Below are positions 1 to 6,603 of a DNA stretch of 11,885 bases, in pieces. Made by a program: the position numbers and the translations under genes. Position 1 is the first letter of the stretch. Each line of letters opens with the position of its first letter. The stretch comes from Thiocapsa sp035467215 (lineage in GTDB: Bacteria; Pseudomonadota; Gammaproteobacteria; Chromatiales; Chromatiaceae): the NCBI RefSeq assembly GCF_035467215.1, contig NZ_DATITZ010000093.1, positions 1 to 11,885 of the forward strand. The letters are read 5' to 3'. The notes beneath the pieces are model-generated. The model did no database searches. It was not told the DNA's origin and saw nothing but the letters and a program-made list of their open reading frames with translations.

Positions 1-399
1 CAGCGCGGCCAGCAGGCTGCCGGCAAAGGTCGCCCAATCCCACAGGGCGCGCCATTTGGGGTTGGGGTCTTTGCTGCGGAATTCCAGCGAGACGCCGCGC
101 AGGATGAGGGCGAACAGCAGCAGGAAGAACGCCGGGTAAAAACCGCTGAACAGGGTAGCATACCAGTGCGGGAAAGCGGCAAAGGTGGCGCCGCCGGCGG
201 TGATCAGCCAGACTTCGTTGCCGTCCCAGTGCGGGCCGATGGTGTTGATGATGACGCGTCGTTCGTCGTCGGTCTTGCCCAGGAAGGGCAGGAGTGCGCC
301 GACGCCCATGTCCATGCCGTCGGTGACGGCGAAGCCGATCAAGAGCACGCCGACCAGCACCCACCAGATGAACTTCAGGACTTCGTAGTCGATGATCAT
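1..399 (-). CDS. cydB: Cytochrome bd quinol oxidase subunit II (CydB), N-terminal part
   Basis: Membrane subunit II of the cytochrome bd terminal oxidase, which oxidises quinol and reduces O2 to water with high affinity. Only the first 133 codons are present; the gene runs off the left edge. The N-terminus (MIIDYEVLKFIWWVLVGV) closely follows E. coli CydB as I recall it. The family motifs are visible: TDGMDMGVG at about residues 26-34 (the Asp of GMDMG corresponds to E. coli Asp29) and PHWDGNEVWLITAGGA at about 56-71. At least two hydrophobic membrane segments are seen. The start is fixed by a good Shine-Dalgarno: the cydA stop codon is itself part of TAGGAG, nine bases before the ATG, so the two genes are only 10 bp apart and surely co-transcribed and translationally linked. 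A small CydX-type gene could follow outside the window. Confidence 0.97.
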   Translation of the reverse strand, partial: MIIDYEVLKFIWWVLVGVLLIGFAVTDGMDMGVGALLPFLGKTDDERRVIINTIGPHWDGNEVWLITAGGATFAAFPHWYATLFSGFYPAFFLLLFALILRGVSLEFRSKDPNPKWRALWDWATFAGSLLAAL

Positions 400-409
400 G
401 ATCGGTCTC

Positions 410-2029
410 CTAGTCTTGCCGTTTCTGCGGTGCGAGCGCGGGTGCCGGGCCGCCTGCGGTGGTTGAGCGGGACGCCGTGGCCGCCTCTTCGTGGTGGTAG
501 CGGCCCGTATGCAGCGAGCTGGGTCCCTGCCGCCCGAACTTGAACATCAGATACATCTCGATGATCAGGAGCACCGTGTAGAAGAGGATGAAGGCCGAGA
601 GGCTGATGATGAGGTCGCTCGGTGCAAGGCTCGAGGCGGCGATACTGGTGGGCAGGACCTCGCCGATGGCCCAAGGCTGACGGCCGAATTCGGCGACGAA
701 CCAGCCCGTTTCCGCCGCGATCCAGGGCACCGGGATGCTCCAGAGGAAGAGGCGCAGCAGCCAGCGTTTCTCTTGAATGACGCGCTTGGCGTTGAAATAG
801 AAGCCGAAGATCATCAGGCCCAGCATCCAGAATCCGGCCGCGACCATGACCCGGAAGCTCCAGAAGAGCGGTGCGACCTCGGGGATCGAGTCCTTGACCG
901 CCATGCGGATCTGTTCCTCGGTGGCTTGGCTCGGGTCGTCGATATAGCGCTTGAGCAGGAGCCCGTAGCCGAGATCGTCCTTGTGGTCCTCGAAGACCGC
1001 GCGGTTCTCCGGCGTGTCCTGATCACCGCGCAGGCGCTGCAGATACTCGTAGGCGATCATGCCGCTGCGGATGCGGATCTCGTGGTCCACCATCAGGTCC
1101 TTCAGTCCCTTCACCTCGGTGTCGAGCGAGCGCGTGGCGATCAGCCCCAGGAGCCAGGGGATCTTGATCGCGCCGTGCGTCTCCTCGTCCTCGTTGCTCG
1201 GGAAGCCGACGATCGTAAAGCCGGCCGGCGCGGGCTCGGAGTGCCACTCGGCCTCGATCGCCGCGAGCTTCACCTTCTGCACGTCGCCGACCTCGTAGCC
1301 GGACTCGTCGCCGAGCAGGATGACCGAGAGGATGCCGGCCAGACCGAAGCCGATCGCGACCGAGAAGGAGCGCTTGGCGAAGGCTAGATCCCGCCCCTTG
1401 AGCATGTACCAGGAGCTGATGCCGAGCACGAACATGGACGCGGTCACATAGCCGGCGGCCACCGTGTGCACGAACTTGACCTGTGCGACCGGATTGACGA
1501 TGACCTCCATGAAATTGGTCATCTCCATGCGCATGGTCTCGTAGCTGAACTCGGCACCGACCGGGTTCTGCATCCAGCCGTTGGCGACGAGGATCCAGAG
1601 CGCCGAGAGGTTGGACGCCAGCGACATCAGGAAGGTGACGGTCAGATGCTGGCGTTTGGACAAGCGCTCCCAGCCCAGAAAGAACAGACCGATGAAGGTC
1701 GATTCCAGGAAGAAGGCCATCAGGCCCTCGATGGCGAGCGGTGCGCCGAAGACGTCGCCGACATAGTGGCTGTAATAGGCCCAGTTGGTCCCGAACTGGA
1801 ACTCCATGGTCAGCCCGGTCGTCACCCCCAACGCGAAGTTGATGCCGAAGAGCTTGCCCCAGAACTTGGTCATGTCCCGGTAGATCTCGCGTCCGGTCAT
1901 GACATAGACGCTCTCCATGATCACCAGGATCCAGGCGAGGCCGAGTGTGAGGGGCACGAAGAGGAAGTGGTACATCGCGGTCATGGCGAATTGCCACCGC
2001 GAGAGCTCGATCATGGTGCTGTCAAGCAT
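410..2029 (-). CDS. cydA: Cytochrome bd quinol oxidase subunit I (CydA), long Q-loop type
   Basis: Catalytic subunit I, 539 residues (E. coli CydA is 522), carrying the hemes and the quinol site in the cytoplasmic membrane. Haem ligands are all present with a constant +2 offset to E. coli: His21 (MYHF), His188 (KFVHTVAAGY) and Met395 (FRVMVAAGF). Glu101 and Glu109 of the IEGLMAFFLEST segment match the proton-path glutamates. The Q-loop opens with GDESGYEVGDVQKVK, with Lys254 and Glu259 matching the quinol-binding pair, and is of the long, E. coli type. GRQPWAIGEVLPT is at about 449-461. The C-terminus has a low-complexity Ala/Ser/Pro tail of about 25 residues. I chose the ATG at 2029 because the protein then begins MLDSTMIELSRWQF, as in the family, with GGGAAG just upstream; a longer frame to a TTG at 2065 adds residues without family support. 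First gene of the cydAB pair. Confidence 0.97.
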   Translation of the reverse strand: MLDSTMIELSRWQFAMTAMYHFLFVPLTLGLAWILVIMESVYVMTGREIYRDMTKFWGKLFGINFALGVTTGLTMEFQFGTNWAYYSHYVGDVFGAPLAIEGLMAFFLESTFIGLFFLGWERLSKRQHLTVTFLMSLASNLSALWILVANGWMQNPVGAEFSYETMRMEMTNFMEVIVNPVAQVKFVHTVAAGYVTASMFVLGISSWYMLKGRDLAFAKRSFSVAIGFGLAGILSVILLGDESGYEVGDVQKVKLAAIEAEWHSEPAPAGFTIVGFPSNEDEETHGAIKIPWLLGLIATRSLDTEVKGLKDLMVDHEIRIRSGMIAYEYLQRLRGDQDTPENRAVFEDHKDDLGYGLLLKRYIDDPSQATEEQIRMAVKDSIPEVAPLFWSFRVMVAAGFWMLGLMIFGFYFNAKRVIQEKRWLLRLFLWSIPVPWIAAETGWFVAEFGRQPWAIGEVLPTSIAASSLAPSDLIISLSAFILFYTVLLIIEMYLMFKFGRQGPSSLHTGRYHHEEAATASRSTTAGGPAPALAPQKRQD

Positions 2030-2092
2030 GGCGATCTTCCCGAGGTTGCAGATCAGGAACGGCAAGGAGGGCTGTCGGGTGCCGGGCAGGAT

Positions 2093-2116
2093 GTCGGCGA
2101 TCGGGAGATCGCCGAC
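2093..2116. promoter_or_regulatory. Perfect 10-bp inverted repeat in the cydA leader
   Basis: Arms GTCGGCGATC and GATCGCCGAC pair perfectly around a four-base loop, 64-87 bases before the cydA start. In the minus-strand transcript this forms a strong GC-rich hairpin. It is not followed by a T-run, so it is not a typical intrinsic terminator for the upstream NifX-like gene. It could be a leader hairpin or a protein-binding palindrome. The rest of the gap between the two genes (2030-2257) also has two direct copies of GCCGGTCGG (2137-2145 and 2161-2169, 24 bp apart). I found no convincing promoter or FNR site there by eye. Confidence 0.5.
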
Positions 2117-2257
2117 GGCTCGGATCAGTTTGGCCCGCCGGTCGGAAGTGGATAGGCTAGGCCGGTCGGGCGATGTCGGAAATGACGAATCGCAACATGC
2201 TCTTCGGGGAAGCCATCGCGGGCTCCATGGGGCGATTCGGCGGCGATGCGGCCGGCG

Positions 2258-2641
2258 TCAATCGTGGCGGTGTGCGCCTTCACCGGCCCCATGGTCATGG
2301 CTGTGCGGAGCTGCCGCGGGCAGCGGTTGTCCGGCGAGGATGGCCGACACGGCCTGAACCGGGTCCGTCGCGCTGGTGGTGTAGACCTGGATTCCGTGGC
2401 GGGCCATCCGCTGGAGAAAGCCATTTCCGGCACCCTGCGTGACAATCCCGTTCAGCTTGAGCTCGAACAGCGGGTGATCCTCGCCGTGATACTCGTGCAG
2501 CGACAACTCCATCGGCAGATCGAGACGATCGACCTCGGTCGGATTGCCGTCGGCGTCCGCCTCGTAGACGAGGAAGCGGCGGCTCTTGCCCGCGTGTCCG
2601 GTGATGGTTCGAAAGTTCTGGCTGGTGACGGCGATACGCAT
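2258..2641 (-). CDS. NifX/NafY-like nitrogenase-cofactor-binding family protein with His-rich tail
   Basis: A 127-residue protein of the dinitrogenase iron-molybdenum cofactor (NifX/NafY/NifB C-terminal) fold. Members bind or carry FeMo-co or its precursors, or act in related Fe-S/metal handling. The sequence shows the usual beta-strand start (MRIAVTSQNFRTITGHAG, residues 1-18), a middle acidic/His stretch (LHEYHGEDHPLFE, 48-60) and the family motif GIVTQGAGNGFLQRMARHGI at about 65-84. The tail (113-127) has five histidines, as in metal-binding extensions. The start at 2641 has GGGGAAA just upstream and begins at the domain edge; an alternative ATG at 2686 adds 15 residues (MTNQSVFAVLNTGKS) with a weaker ribosome site. 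It follows the small gene at 2846-3253 after a 204-bp gap and precedes cydA. No nif gene is in view, so a true role in nitrogenase maturation is inference; it may be a stand-alone metal-cluster chaperone. Confidence 0.82.
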   Translation of the reverse strand: MRIAVTSQNFRTITGHAGKSRRFLVYEADADGNPTEVDRLDLPMELSLHEYHGEDHPLFELKLNGIVTQGAGNGFLQRMARHGIQVYTTSATDPVQAVSAILAGQPLPAAAPHSHDHGAGEGAHRHD

Positions 2642-2845
2642 GGATTTCCCCGTGTTCAGAACGGCGAAGACGCTTTGGTTGGTCATGGATTTCGGGTCTC
2701 GTAGGTGGTCGGAATGTCTTGCGGCGGGACTGAGGTGATTGCCGGGAATAAGCATCCCGCCTGCGCATGGCCGGAGGACCTGCATGGCCGTGCGTGCGAA
2801 TCAATGCGCGCCGACGTGCCGGTCGCTCCGTTCCCGGAAATGACC

Positions 2846-3253
2846 TTAGGCCGGCGCCGCCTCCGACTGGCGCAGACGCATCGCCCAGTCCTCCATCGCC
2901 GCGTTCGCCACCGGCATCGGCAGTTCGATGAAGGTGATTACGAAGCCGGCGTCGGTCTCGGCGATACCGATCGATCGGGGTCGCATCGCCAGTGCCTGTG
3001 GGTTCGGCAGGGTGATGCCGAAACAGAAGACCAGATTCTTGGCGGCGCGGATGCCTTCGCCGATGCGTCCATCCGGGAGCGATCGGGTGTGTCGGAGGTG
3101 ATCGAACTCGGCAATGAAGATGGCCGACGGATGGGCTTCGATGCATGCCCTGAAATAACCGCAGACCGCATCGACCGAGTCGAGCGGCGTTTCCTCGCGG
3201 TCGATCTCCAGCACATAGACCGGAAAGGTCTCCTGCAGCACGGTCTGTTTCAT
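2846..3253 (-). CDS. Conserved small protein, resembling the DUF6858 family
   Basis: A 135-residue soluble protein without signal peptide or membrane segment. It begins MKQTVLQETFPVYVLEID and has the stretches AIFIAEFDHLRHT (about 44-56), AKNLVFCFGITLPNPQALA (about 71-89), MRPRSIGIAE and VITFIELPMPVANAAMEDW. From memory this pattern (LQETFPVY...IAEFDH...FCFG..LPNP...RPRSI) belongs to an uncharacterised family seen in sulfur-oxidising and microaerophilic proteobacteria, which I believe is DUF6858; the family number is recollection. The start is well supported: GGGAGG eight bases before the ATG. A possible FNR-type promoter lies 54-96 bases upstream. It is the first gene before the NifX-like gene, with the same strand and probable co-transcription despite the 204-bp gap, in which GCATGGCCG is directly repeated at 2765 and 2782. 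Function unknown. Confidence 0.8.
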   Translation of the reverse strand: MKQTVLQETFPVYVLEIDREETPLDSVDAVCGYFRACIEAHPSAIFIAEFDHLRHTRSLPDGRIGEGIRAAKNLVFCFGITLPNPQALAMRPRSIGIAETDAGFVITFIELPMPVANAAMEDWAMRLRQSEAAPA

Positions 3254-3306
3254 GATCTGCCCTCCCGGCCTCGGTCTGGCGGCGATGGGTCACCGCGGAA
3301 TGCCGC

Positions 3307-3349
3307 ATCATTGGGGGTGAGGGGGGATCGGGGCATTGAAATCGGTCAA
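3307..3349 (-). promoter_or_regulatory. Candidate FNR/CRP-family site and -10 upstream of the 2846-3253 gene
   Basis: TTGA-N6-TCAA is at 3336-3349, matching 8 of the 10 defined positions of the FNR consensus TTGAT-N4-ATCAA with the exact spacing. Reading on the minus strand, a -10-like AATGAT is at 3312-3307, its centre 33 bases from the centre of the site. That is close to the class II arrangement, where an FNR-type activator sits near -41.5 and replaces a -35 box. The predicted start near 3300 would leave a leader of about 47 bases before the ATG at 3253. It was found by eye only and not tested against background. Confidence 0.5.
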
Positions 3350-3458
3350 CCCGGCTGAAGCGCGTCCGGGGTATGTCTCGAAGCGATCCACTGGAGATGC
3401 CGTCGGATCATGCCGAGAGGGTCGGCGGCGACGCGCTTAAGGATCAAAAATCAAGCTC

Positions 3459-3545
3459 TTGAAACGCGTCTCTCGCGGGGTTCGTAGGTGCGCGCGATGC
3501 CGATCATCATAGAAAATGCGGCATATCGCGCCGGACGCGTTTCAA
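3459..3545. repeat. Nested inverted repeats just downstream of the FNR-like gene
   Basis: The outer arms TTGAAACGCGTC (3459-3470) and GACGCGTTTCAA (3534-3545) are perfect 12-bp complements 63 bases apart. Inside them GCGCGATGCCG (3492-3502) pairs with 3519-3531 (CGGCAT-AT-CGCGC) over 11 bp with one 2-base bulge and a 16-base loop. The right outer arm includes the stop codon of the regulator gene. In the minus-strand transcript the structure forms right after the stop and is followed by a short T-run (TTTTT near 3446-3450), so it may serve as a terminator. The two-level symmetry could also be a small mobile or REP-like repeat; no target-site duplication was seen. Confidence 0.55.
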
Positions 3546-4252
3546 CCCTCCGCGATGCGCTTGAGGTTGGGTATGTCGAGGAGAAACCGGTTGGGGTTGG
3601 TTTCGACCAGAAGGCTCTGTCGTTTGAACTCGGCGATGGTGCGGCTGGCGGTCTCGGTGGTGATGCCGAGCATGGCACCCATGTCCTCGCGGCTGAACAA
3701 TTGGCAGGCGCTGCTCTCGCGATCGCGGACCAGGCGCAACAAGAGCCGGGCGATGCGCTGGCGGGCGGAGCCGGTGGAGAGCTCGGTCAGCCAGGCGTCG
3801 GCCTCGTTCAAGGCGCGTTGCCAGCGCGAGATCAGCTCGCGGTGCAGATCCGGATTGTTGCAGCCCAGGTCGCGGACCAATCGGGCGGGAAAGCGGCAGA
3901 CCTCGGTCGGCTGAAGGGCGACGGCCTCGTGCTGGTAGGTTCCGCCCTCGAGCATGGCCTCCAGGCCCAGGACATCGGTGGTCCGTGCGATCCGCACGAT
4001 CCGCTGACTGCCGTCCGGGAGATACTGAACCAGCTTCAGGACGCCGGTCCGCACGGTGAACATGTGATCGGCCGGATCACCCGTACGGTAAAGACTGGTG
4101 CCGGGCTTCAGCGTGAATTGGTCGATCGGGTCGTGGATCCGCTCGAAATCGGCCTCGGCCAGACCGGCAAACAGGACGGTGGTACGGAGCGAGCAGTTGA
4201 GGCAATCGGCCTCGCCCGACCAGGCATCTCGCAGCGTGACACTTTTTACCAT
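3542..4252 (-). CDS. FNR/CRP-family transcriptional regulator
   Basis: A 236-residue regulator with an N-terminal cyclic-nucleotide-binding-like beta-roll (about 25-130), a dimer helix (about 133-160) and a C-terminal winged helix-turn-helix (about 165-230). The recognition helix reads TETASRTIAEFK, with Glu200, Ser203 and Arg204 in the ExxSR pattern that lets FNR read TTGAT half-sites. The N-terminus has DCLNCSLR (Cys17, Cys20), and Cys119 lies where FNR has its core cluster cysteine (Cys122). The third N-terminal cysteine of FNR (Cys29) has no counterpart: the corresponding position is Val26. Extra cysteines are at 131 and 183. A [4Fe-4S] oxygen sensor of the FNR kind is therefore plausible but not assured. 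A GGAG lies 13 bases before the ATG, a rather long spacing. The gene is divergent from uup and upstream of the oxygen-related minus-strand block, which it may control. Its subfamily (FNR, FixK/ANR, Dnr) cannot be settled here. Confidence 0.9.
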   Translation of the reverse strand: MVKSVTLRDAWSGEADCLNCSLRTTVLFAGLAEADFERIHDPIDQFTLKPGTSLYRTGDPADHMFTVRTGVLKLVQYLPDGSQRIVRIARTTDVLGLEAMLEGGTYQHEAVALQPTEVCRFPARLVRDLGCNNPDLHRELISRWQRALNEADAWLTELSTGSARQRIARLLLRLVRDRESSACQLFSREDMGAMLGITTETASRTIAEFKRQSLLVETNPNRFLLDIPNLKRIAEG

Positions 4253-4279
4253 GTGGGTCGTCGGACTCCAGTCGTTCTC

Positions 4280-4308
4280 GGCACGGCCGTGCCTGATGCC
4301 CCAGTGTA
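4280..4308 (-). promoter_or_regulatory. Possible promoter and 14-bp palindrome of the regulator gene
   Basis: On the minus strand TACACT (4308-4303) is a fair -10, about 50 bases before the regulator ATG; no clear -35 is seen. Just downstream, around the expected start of transcription, GGCACGGCCGTGCC (4280-4293) is a perfect 14-bp palindrome. It does not resemble an FNR half-site, so it may bind another regulator or form a leader hairpin. Evidence is by eye only. Confidence 0.35.
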
Positions 4309-4344
4309 GCCGATCGGTTCGGGGAGATCATTTCCCGGACGGGG

Positions 4345-4373
4345 TTGCGTCGCGTCGTCGCCCTCTCTAACTT
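4345..4373 (+). promoter_or_regulatory. Weak candidate sigma70 promoter for uup
   Basis: TTGCGT (4345-4350) and TAACTT (4368-4373) are separated by 17 bases, the right spacing, but each matches only about three of six consensus positions. It would start transcription some 70 bases before the uup ATG. It is the best candidate I see in the uup/regulator divergent gap, not a firm call. Confidence 0.22.
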
Positions 4374-4448
4374 GTCGGGTCCGGCACCCGCCGAACGCCC
4401 TCCCGCGTGCTCGGGATCGCCCCCTTCTCATTCCACACGGTACGACCG

Positions 4449-6365
4449 ATGACCTTGCTCAGCCTCGACTCCGTCGCCCTCTCCTATGGCCTGCCGCCGC
4501 TCTTGGAGGACGTCTCCTTCAGCATCGAGCGAGGCGAGAGGATCTGTCTGATCGGCCGCAACGGCGCCGGCAAGTCGACCTTGCTGCGGATCATCGACGG
4601 GGAGATCCAGGCCGACTCGGGTCAGATCCGCGCGGCTGCGGGGCTGAAGGTGGCGCGCCTGACCCAGGACATCCCGCGCGGGGAGGAGGGGAGCGTCTTC
4701 GAGGTCGTCTCCGCCGGCCTGGGCGATCTGGGCGTTCTCCTGAGCGATTACTTCAGGCTCTCACACGGCTTGGGGAGCGATCCGAGCGAGGAGGATCTGA
4801 CCCGTCTGGCGCGGGTTCAACAGCAATTGGAGGACGGCGGCGGCTGGGCGATCGAGCAGCGCACCGAGCGCGTCATCTCGCGGCTGGGGCTCGATGCCGA
4901 GGCGCGTTTCGCAGCGCTCTCGGGCGGTCTGCAACGTCGCGTCCTGCTCGCCCGTGCCCTGGTGACCGAGCCGGATCTGCTGCTGCTCGACGAGCCGACG
5001 AACCATCTGGACATCGATGCGATCGATTGGCTCGAAGACTTCCTGATCGACTTTTCGGGCTCCCTGCTCTTCGTCACCCATGATCGGCGCTTCCTGCAAC
5101 GGGTCGCGACCCGGATCCTGGAGCTCGATCGCGGGCGGATCACCGATTGGCCCGGCGACTACGCCAACTATCTGCGTCGTCGCGAGGAGCGCCTGCATGC
5201 CGAGGCGCAGGCCGCGGCGCAGTTCGACCGCAAGCTCGCCGAGGAGGAGGTCTGGATCCGCCAAGGCATCAAGGCGCGTCGTACCCGCAACGAAGGCCGC
5301 GTGCGCGCGCTCGAATCCATGCGCCGCGAACGCCTTGAGCGTCGCGAGCTCCAGGGCACGGCGCGTCTGCGTCTGAGCGAGGCGGATCGCTCCGGCAAGC
5401 TGGTGGTCGAGGCCGAGGAGATCAGCTTCGCCTGGGGCGACAACCCGGTGATCCGCGACTTCAGCACACTGATCCTGCGCGGCGACAAGATCGGCATCAT
5501 CGGCCCGAACGGCGCCGGCAAGAGTACGCTGTTGAAGCTGTTGCTCGGCGATCTGGAGCCGCAGAGCGGGACGATTCGGCGCGGGACCAACCTTCAGGTC
5601 GCCTATTTCGATCAACTGCGCGCCCAATTGGACCTGGACAGGAGCGTCCAGGACAACGTCGCGGGCGGCAGCGACAAGATCGAGGTCGACGGCCAGAGCC
5701 GTCACGTCCTCTCCTACCTGAAGGACTTTCTCTTTACCCCTGAGCGTGCGCGTCAGCCGGTCAAGGCGCTCTCGGGAGGCGAGCGCAATCGCCTGCTGCT
5801 GGCCAAGCTCTTCACCCGCCCGGCCAATCTGCTGGTGCTCGACGAGCCGACCAACGATCTGGATACCGAGACCCTGGAGCTGCTCGAAGACCTCCTAGTC
5901 GAGTTTCAGGGCACCCTCCTGCTGGTCTCCCACGATCGGGCACTGCTCGACAATGTCGCCACCAGCACACTGGTCTTCGAGGGCGAAGGCCGGGTCCGCG
6001 AATATGTCGGCGGATACGAGGATTGGGTGCGTCAACGCGATCCGCGGCGTTCGGGCGAGTTCAAGACCAAAGCGTCTGACCCCGGGACGCCGGCGCCGGC
6101 CCCCGCGAGCGGGTCGACTCAACCCAAGGCCGCGCCCAAGGGCGAGAAGCTGAGCTTCAAAGAGACCCGCGAGCTTTCAGAGCTGCCGGCCCGGATCGAG
6201 GCGCTGGAAAGTGCTCAAGCCGAGCTGCATGCACGCCTCGCTGACCCGGCCTTCTATCAGGCCGCCCGCGAGGAGGTCGCTGCGGTCAAGGCGCGTCTGG
6301 AGGCGTTGGAGTCCGAGCTCGAGACCTCCTACGTTCGCTGGGAGACGCTCGAGGCGCGGCGCTGA
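4449..6365 (+). CDS. uup: ABC-F ATPase Uup
   Basis: A 638-residue soluble ABC-F protein (E. coli Uup has 635). Uup acts on ribosomes and on branched DNA intermediates; its loss in E. coli raises precise excision of transposons. It has two nucleotide-binding domains and no membrane segment. Domain 1 has Walker A GRNGAGKST (36-44), signature LSGGLQ (157-162) and Walker B LLLLDEP (177-183). The linker has the charged EEVWIRQGIKARRTRNEGRV run typical of Uup. Domain 2 has Walker A GPNGAGKST (352-360), signature LSGGE (441-445) and Walker B LLVLDEP (461-467). A Pro/Ala-rich hinge leads to a C-terminal coiled coil (about 565-638), the DNA-binding part in Uup. The start at 4449 (MTLLSLDSVALSYG) fits the family; a GTG at 4407 in the same frame adds 14 unsupported residues. 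No strong Shine-Dalgarno is visible at either start. It is divergent from the FNR-like gene and appears to be transcribed alone. Confidence 0.96.
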   Translation: MTLLSLDSVALSYGLPPLLEDVSFSIERGERICLIGRNGAGKSTLLRIIDGEIQADSGQIRAAAGLKVARLTQDIPRGEEGSVFEVVSAGLGDLGVLLSDYFRLSHGLGSDPSEEDLTRLARVQQQLEDGGGWAIEQRTERVISRLGLDAEARFAALSGGLQRRVLLARALVTEPDLLLLDEPTNHLDIDAIDWLEDFLIDFSGSLLFVTHDRRFLQRVATRILELDRGRITDWPGDYANYLRRREERLHAEAQAAAQFDRKLAEEEVWIRQGIKARRTRNEGRVRALESMRRERLERRELQGTARLRLSEADRSGKLVVEAEEISFAWGDNPVIRDFSTLILRGDKIGIIGPNGAGKSTLLKLLLGDLEPQSGTIRRGTNLQVAYFDQLRAQLDLDRSVQDNVAGGSDKIEVDGQSRHVLSYLKDFLFTPERARQPVKALSGGERNRLLLAKLFTRPANLLVLDEPTNDLDTETLELLEDLLVEFQGTLLLVSHDRALLDNVATSTLVFEGEGRVREYVGGYEDWVRQRDPRRSGEFKTKASDPGTPAPAPASGSTQPKAAPKGEKLSFKETRELSELPARIEALESAQAELHARLADPAFYQAAREEVAAVKARLEALESELETSYVRWETLEARR

Positions 6366-6408
6366 TCCGGCGGGATCGAGGTCTTGCATGCGCAGCCGAA
6401 CCGACCGC

Positions 6409-6433
6409 CGGACGGCGCGTTTGTCGCCGTCCG
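6409..6433 (+). terminator. GC-rich hairpin downstream of uup
   Basis: CGGACGGCG (6409-6417) and CGCCGTCCG (6425-6433) form a perfect 9-bp stem with a 7-base loop, starting 44 bases after the uup stop. No T-run follows, so it is a terminator-like hairpin rather than a classical intrinsic terminator. A weaker hairpin (CCGGC-GTGCT-GCCGG) follows near 6464-6480. I see nothing else definite in the 238-bp gap before the ATPase gene. Confidence 0.45.
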
Positions 6434-6603
6434 CATCCTGAACTAACATCGCCGTTTGCTCCGAGCCGGCGTGCTGCCGGTTCCCGCTTGTTACGCGCGC
6501 TCGGTGCCCATCATTCGGACCGCGTCAGGCAGTGTTTTCTCGGTCTACTCAAACGGTCGTTTTCCGCCAAACATCGGTTGTCACTCAGGACGCGGTTCAA
6601 TCC

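Noticed and set aside
491..1387. Long plus-strand open frame opposite cydA
   Set aside because: It is antisense to an intact cydA with every haem ligand; the product is rich in Asp/Glu/Arg/His repeats and has no ribosome site.
2799..2825. Possible sigma54 promoter (CGGCACG then GCGC on the minus strand) before the NifX-like gene
   Set aside because: The -12 element is not TTGC-like and the -24 lacks TGG; the similarity is too weak to report.
2295..3311. 338-codon minus-strand frame spanning the DUF and NifX-like genes
   Set aside because: It is in a different frame from both real genes; the product is Arg/Pro/His-rich without motifs, and the two real genes have ribosome sites and conserved domains.
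3440..3456. Possible FNR box TTGATTTTTGATC on the minus strand
   Set aside because: The half-sites are not symmetric and the spacing is wrong for TTGAT-N4-ATCAA; the site at 3336-3349 fits much better.
4407..4448. GTG start giving a 14-residue extension of Uup
   Set aside because: The extension has no counterpart in Uup as I know it, and the ATG at 4449 gives the family N-terminus.
4761..5705. 314-codon minus-strand frame inside uup
   Set aside because: It is antisense to the nucleotide-binding domains of Uup and has no recognisable motif.
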